Positions 42,132 to 42,224 of a stretch of 42,224 bases of DNA are shown piece by piece; within the stretch, counting starts at the first letter, position 1; each line of letters starts with the position of its first letter. The stretch is taken from assembly GCA_023396095.1 (NCBI GenBank), contig JAEWXG010000002.1:1-42224 (forward strand). Reading direction: 5' to 3'. Both the position numbers and the translations under genes were made by a program. A model generated the notes under the pieces. The model saw only the letters and a program-made list of their open reading frames with translations. It searched no databases and was not told the origin of the DNA. The stretch is from Bacillota bacterium (GTDB lineage: Bacteria > Bacillota > Clostridia > Christensenellales > UBA3700).

Positions 42132-42224
42132 ACTGGCAACTTCCTACTCTCCCAGGCCGTTTCCAACCAAGTACCATCGGCGTTAAAGGTCTTAACTTCT
42201 GTGTTCGGTATGAGAACAGGTGGA
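42132..42224 (-). rRNA. rrf: 5S rRNA, 3' part (cut by the window end)
   Basis: The minus strand contains the 5S landmarks CCGAACACAGAAGTTAAG, GCCGATGGTACT and CTGGGAGAGTAGG, ending in GTTGCCAGT. About 93 of roughly 117 bases are present and the 5' end lies beyond the window. An rRNA operon transcribed towards aroQ is expected to its right. Confidence 0.95.

Noticed and set aside
1..42224. CRISPR array, prophage or conjugation genes
   Set aside because: No regularly spaced repeats and no cas, phage structural, integrase or relaxase motifs were seen on either strand.

Overview
The window is AT-rich chromosomal DNA of a low-GC Gram-positive bacterium, most likely a member of the Clostridia or a nearby uncultured Bacillota lineage. 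The evidence is the firmicute-type housekeeping set (mini-RNase III with RlmB, Rex, GreA with LysS, RecD2, RpoB without fusion to RpoC), lipoproteins with Gram-positive signals, strong GGAGG ribosome binding sites and a QueT transporter. The exact taxon cannot be read from the sequence alone.

Layout. Positions 1-3.8 kb are an accessory, decaying stretch: a long imperfect hairpin, a small basic protein, a truncated gene, a frameshifted IS3-family transposase relic, a secreted DUF6973 protein with a small membrane-anchored partner, and a broken HNH endonuclease gene. From 3.8 to 7.1 kb lie mnmA and cysK (minus), divergent from mrnC and rlmB (plus). From 7.1 to 17.8 kb runs a long minus-strand block. 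In transcription order it is a BNR-repeat lipoprotein, rex, greA, lysS, an O-antigen-ligase-like membrane protein, a lipoprotein, a DUF4380 protein, a trypsin-like lipoprotein protease and a split transketolase. From 17.9 to 22.8 kb are a small conserved protein, a queT gene with a probable preQ1-I riboswitch, and a glycerol/dihydroxyacetone module (gldA-dhaK-dhaL) with a divergent PocR/AraC regulator. From 22.8 to 29.2 kb are tRNA-Ser, a D12-class adenine methyltransferase, secA and recD2.

From 29.3 to 39.9 kb lies the RNA polymerase operon, the most remarkable part. Its order is rpoB, then a 619-residue unannotated gene, then rpoC, then metK. The inserted gene encodes a protein that I can align by eye to the N-terminal third of RpoC, and it carries that region twice. 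It lacks the zinc ribbon and ends before the catalytic NADFDGD loop, but keeps recognisable versions of the clamp-helix region, which in E. coli beta' is the main docking site for sigma factors. It may be an additional RNA polymerase component or a sigma or elongation factor decoy; I know of no described equivalent. About 0.85 kb of gene-free DNA with a structured rpoB leader precedes rpoB, where rplJ and rplL would usually be found.

The right end holds tRNA-Asn, a HAAS-domain membrane protein overlapping aroQ, and the 3' part of a 5S rRNA on the minus strand, so an rRNA operon probably lies beyond the window.
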